DNA of 64,000 bases, taken from positions 124,001 to 188,000 of the forward strand of contig NW_027183514.1 in assembly GCF_041296385.1 (NCBI RefSeq), written 5' to 3'. Made by a program: the position numbers and the translations under genes. Source of the stretch: Aphelocoma coerulescens. Its lineage: Eukaryota; Chordata; Aves; Passeriformes; Corvidae. Below the pieces are notes generated by a model that saw only the letters and a list, made by a program, of their open reading frames with translations, made no database searches and was not told the DNA's origin. Shown here in pieces: positions 63,395 through 64,000 of this stretch; the stretch's first letter is position 1; the number at the start of each line of letters is the position of its first letter.

Positions 63395-64000
63395 TTCCAA
63401 GGCCGTTTTTACAGGAGCTCCGAAAGAGGCAAAAAAAGACAAACGAGCTCCACAGCGAATTCCTGAAAGAAAAATCCAGCAATGGCCAGGAGGCTCCTGT
63501 GGCTCCTTCCTGAAAATCAGGGCTATGGGGAACAGGGTGCAGGGTGTCCCAGGACACAGAGCTGGACACTGATCCCTCCTGGATCTCCTTGGCACCCCTG
63601 TCCCAGGCAAGGATGGTCCTGAATATCCTCCTGGAGCTGTCCCAGGAAAGTCCCTGCTCCCTGGTGCGGGATGGGAGGGGTAGAGGTGGTCCTCTCACAC
63701 TCATCCCACTCATTCTCCCCTGCGCTGGCTTTGCCCCTGGGGTGTTGACCCCCCTTTTTAGGGTGTCCAGCCCTGTTCCCATGGGGAACCTTGGCAGCAC
63801 CCATGGGCATAACCAACCTTTGTGGGAGGCTGGGAGCACTGGTGAGGGCGGGGGCTGTTCCTGGTGACCTGGAACTTGGCTCCTGCTGTGAGCCAGGGGC
63901 TTTCTGCCTGCTGGGCTGGGGGAACACCCTCACTGAGCTCTGGGACACCCCCAGCCCCACACCCACTCCTTGCCACAGCTCCTCCCAGACAGCATCCGCT

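Larger units (their letters stand above)
55598..64000. repeat. Tandem repeat unit, copy 5 (partial, cut by window end)
   Basis: The first 8403 bp of a fifth unit run to the window edge. It contains the LTR, the DHCR7 pseudogene and the CpG-rich segment. The CR1 fragment and the kinase would lie beyond 64000. Private substitutions include A for G near 55868 and T for C near 56755. Confidence 0.97.

Noticed and set aside
1..64000. CRISPR array, bacterial operon or phage content
   Set aside because: The repeats are 13.9-kb units with introns and vertebrate genes; no short direct repeats with unique spacers were seen.

Overview
The window suggests a bird nuclear genome, most likely a songbird. 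The evidence is PIM-type kinase exons with short GC-rich introns, a CR1 LINE fragment, LTRs that look like avian endogenous retroviruses, and a degraded DHCR7 gene with vertebrate exon structure. There are no bacterial-style genes or operons.

The whole window is one head-to-tail tandem array. A unit of about 13.9 kb is present four full times (1-13901, 13902-27802, 27803-41698, 41699-55597), followed by the first 8.4 kb of a fifth copy (55598-64000). Neither end of the array is visible. The copies are almost identical. Unit lengths (13901, 13901, 13896, 13899) differ only through a tetranucleotide repeat, homopolymers, one 6-bp indel and one 1-bp indel. Each copy carries a few private substitutions.

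Layout of a unit, in copy 1 coordinates: (a) 1-784, nothing recognised; (b) about 785-1229, probable solo LTR; (c) 1245-5573 on the minus strand, six recognisable DHCR7 exons (7-dehydrocholesterol reductase) carrying two single-base frameshifts and a lost stop codon, the same in all five copies; (d) about 6166-6865, two candidate upstream exons on the minus strand that are not firmly assigned; (e) about 7290-7800, CpG-rich DNA with a (GCCCC)n tract; (f) 8640-9645, a CR1 fragment interrupted by a second LTR-like insert; (g) 10262-10316, a compact GC-box/CRE-like promoter; (h) 10372-13799 on the plus strand, an intact seven-exon PIM-like serine/threonine kinase gene; (i) a poly(A) signal at 13863.

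The intact, repeatedly amplified gene is the kinase. Joined at its splice sites it encodes 677 residues: a hydrophobic N-terminal segment, a strongly basic stretch, a long low-complexity linker, and a complete C-terminal PIM kinase domain with VAIK, the ERP hinge, HRDIKPEN and DFG. DHCR7 appears to be a passenger that was already broken before the array expanded. The most interesting feature is therefore a young, homogeneous array of apparently functional, possibly membrane-anchored PIM-like kinases. Whether it lies on an autosome, a sex chromosome or a germline-restricted chromosome cannot be told from this sequence.
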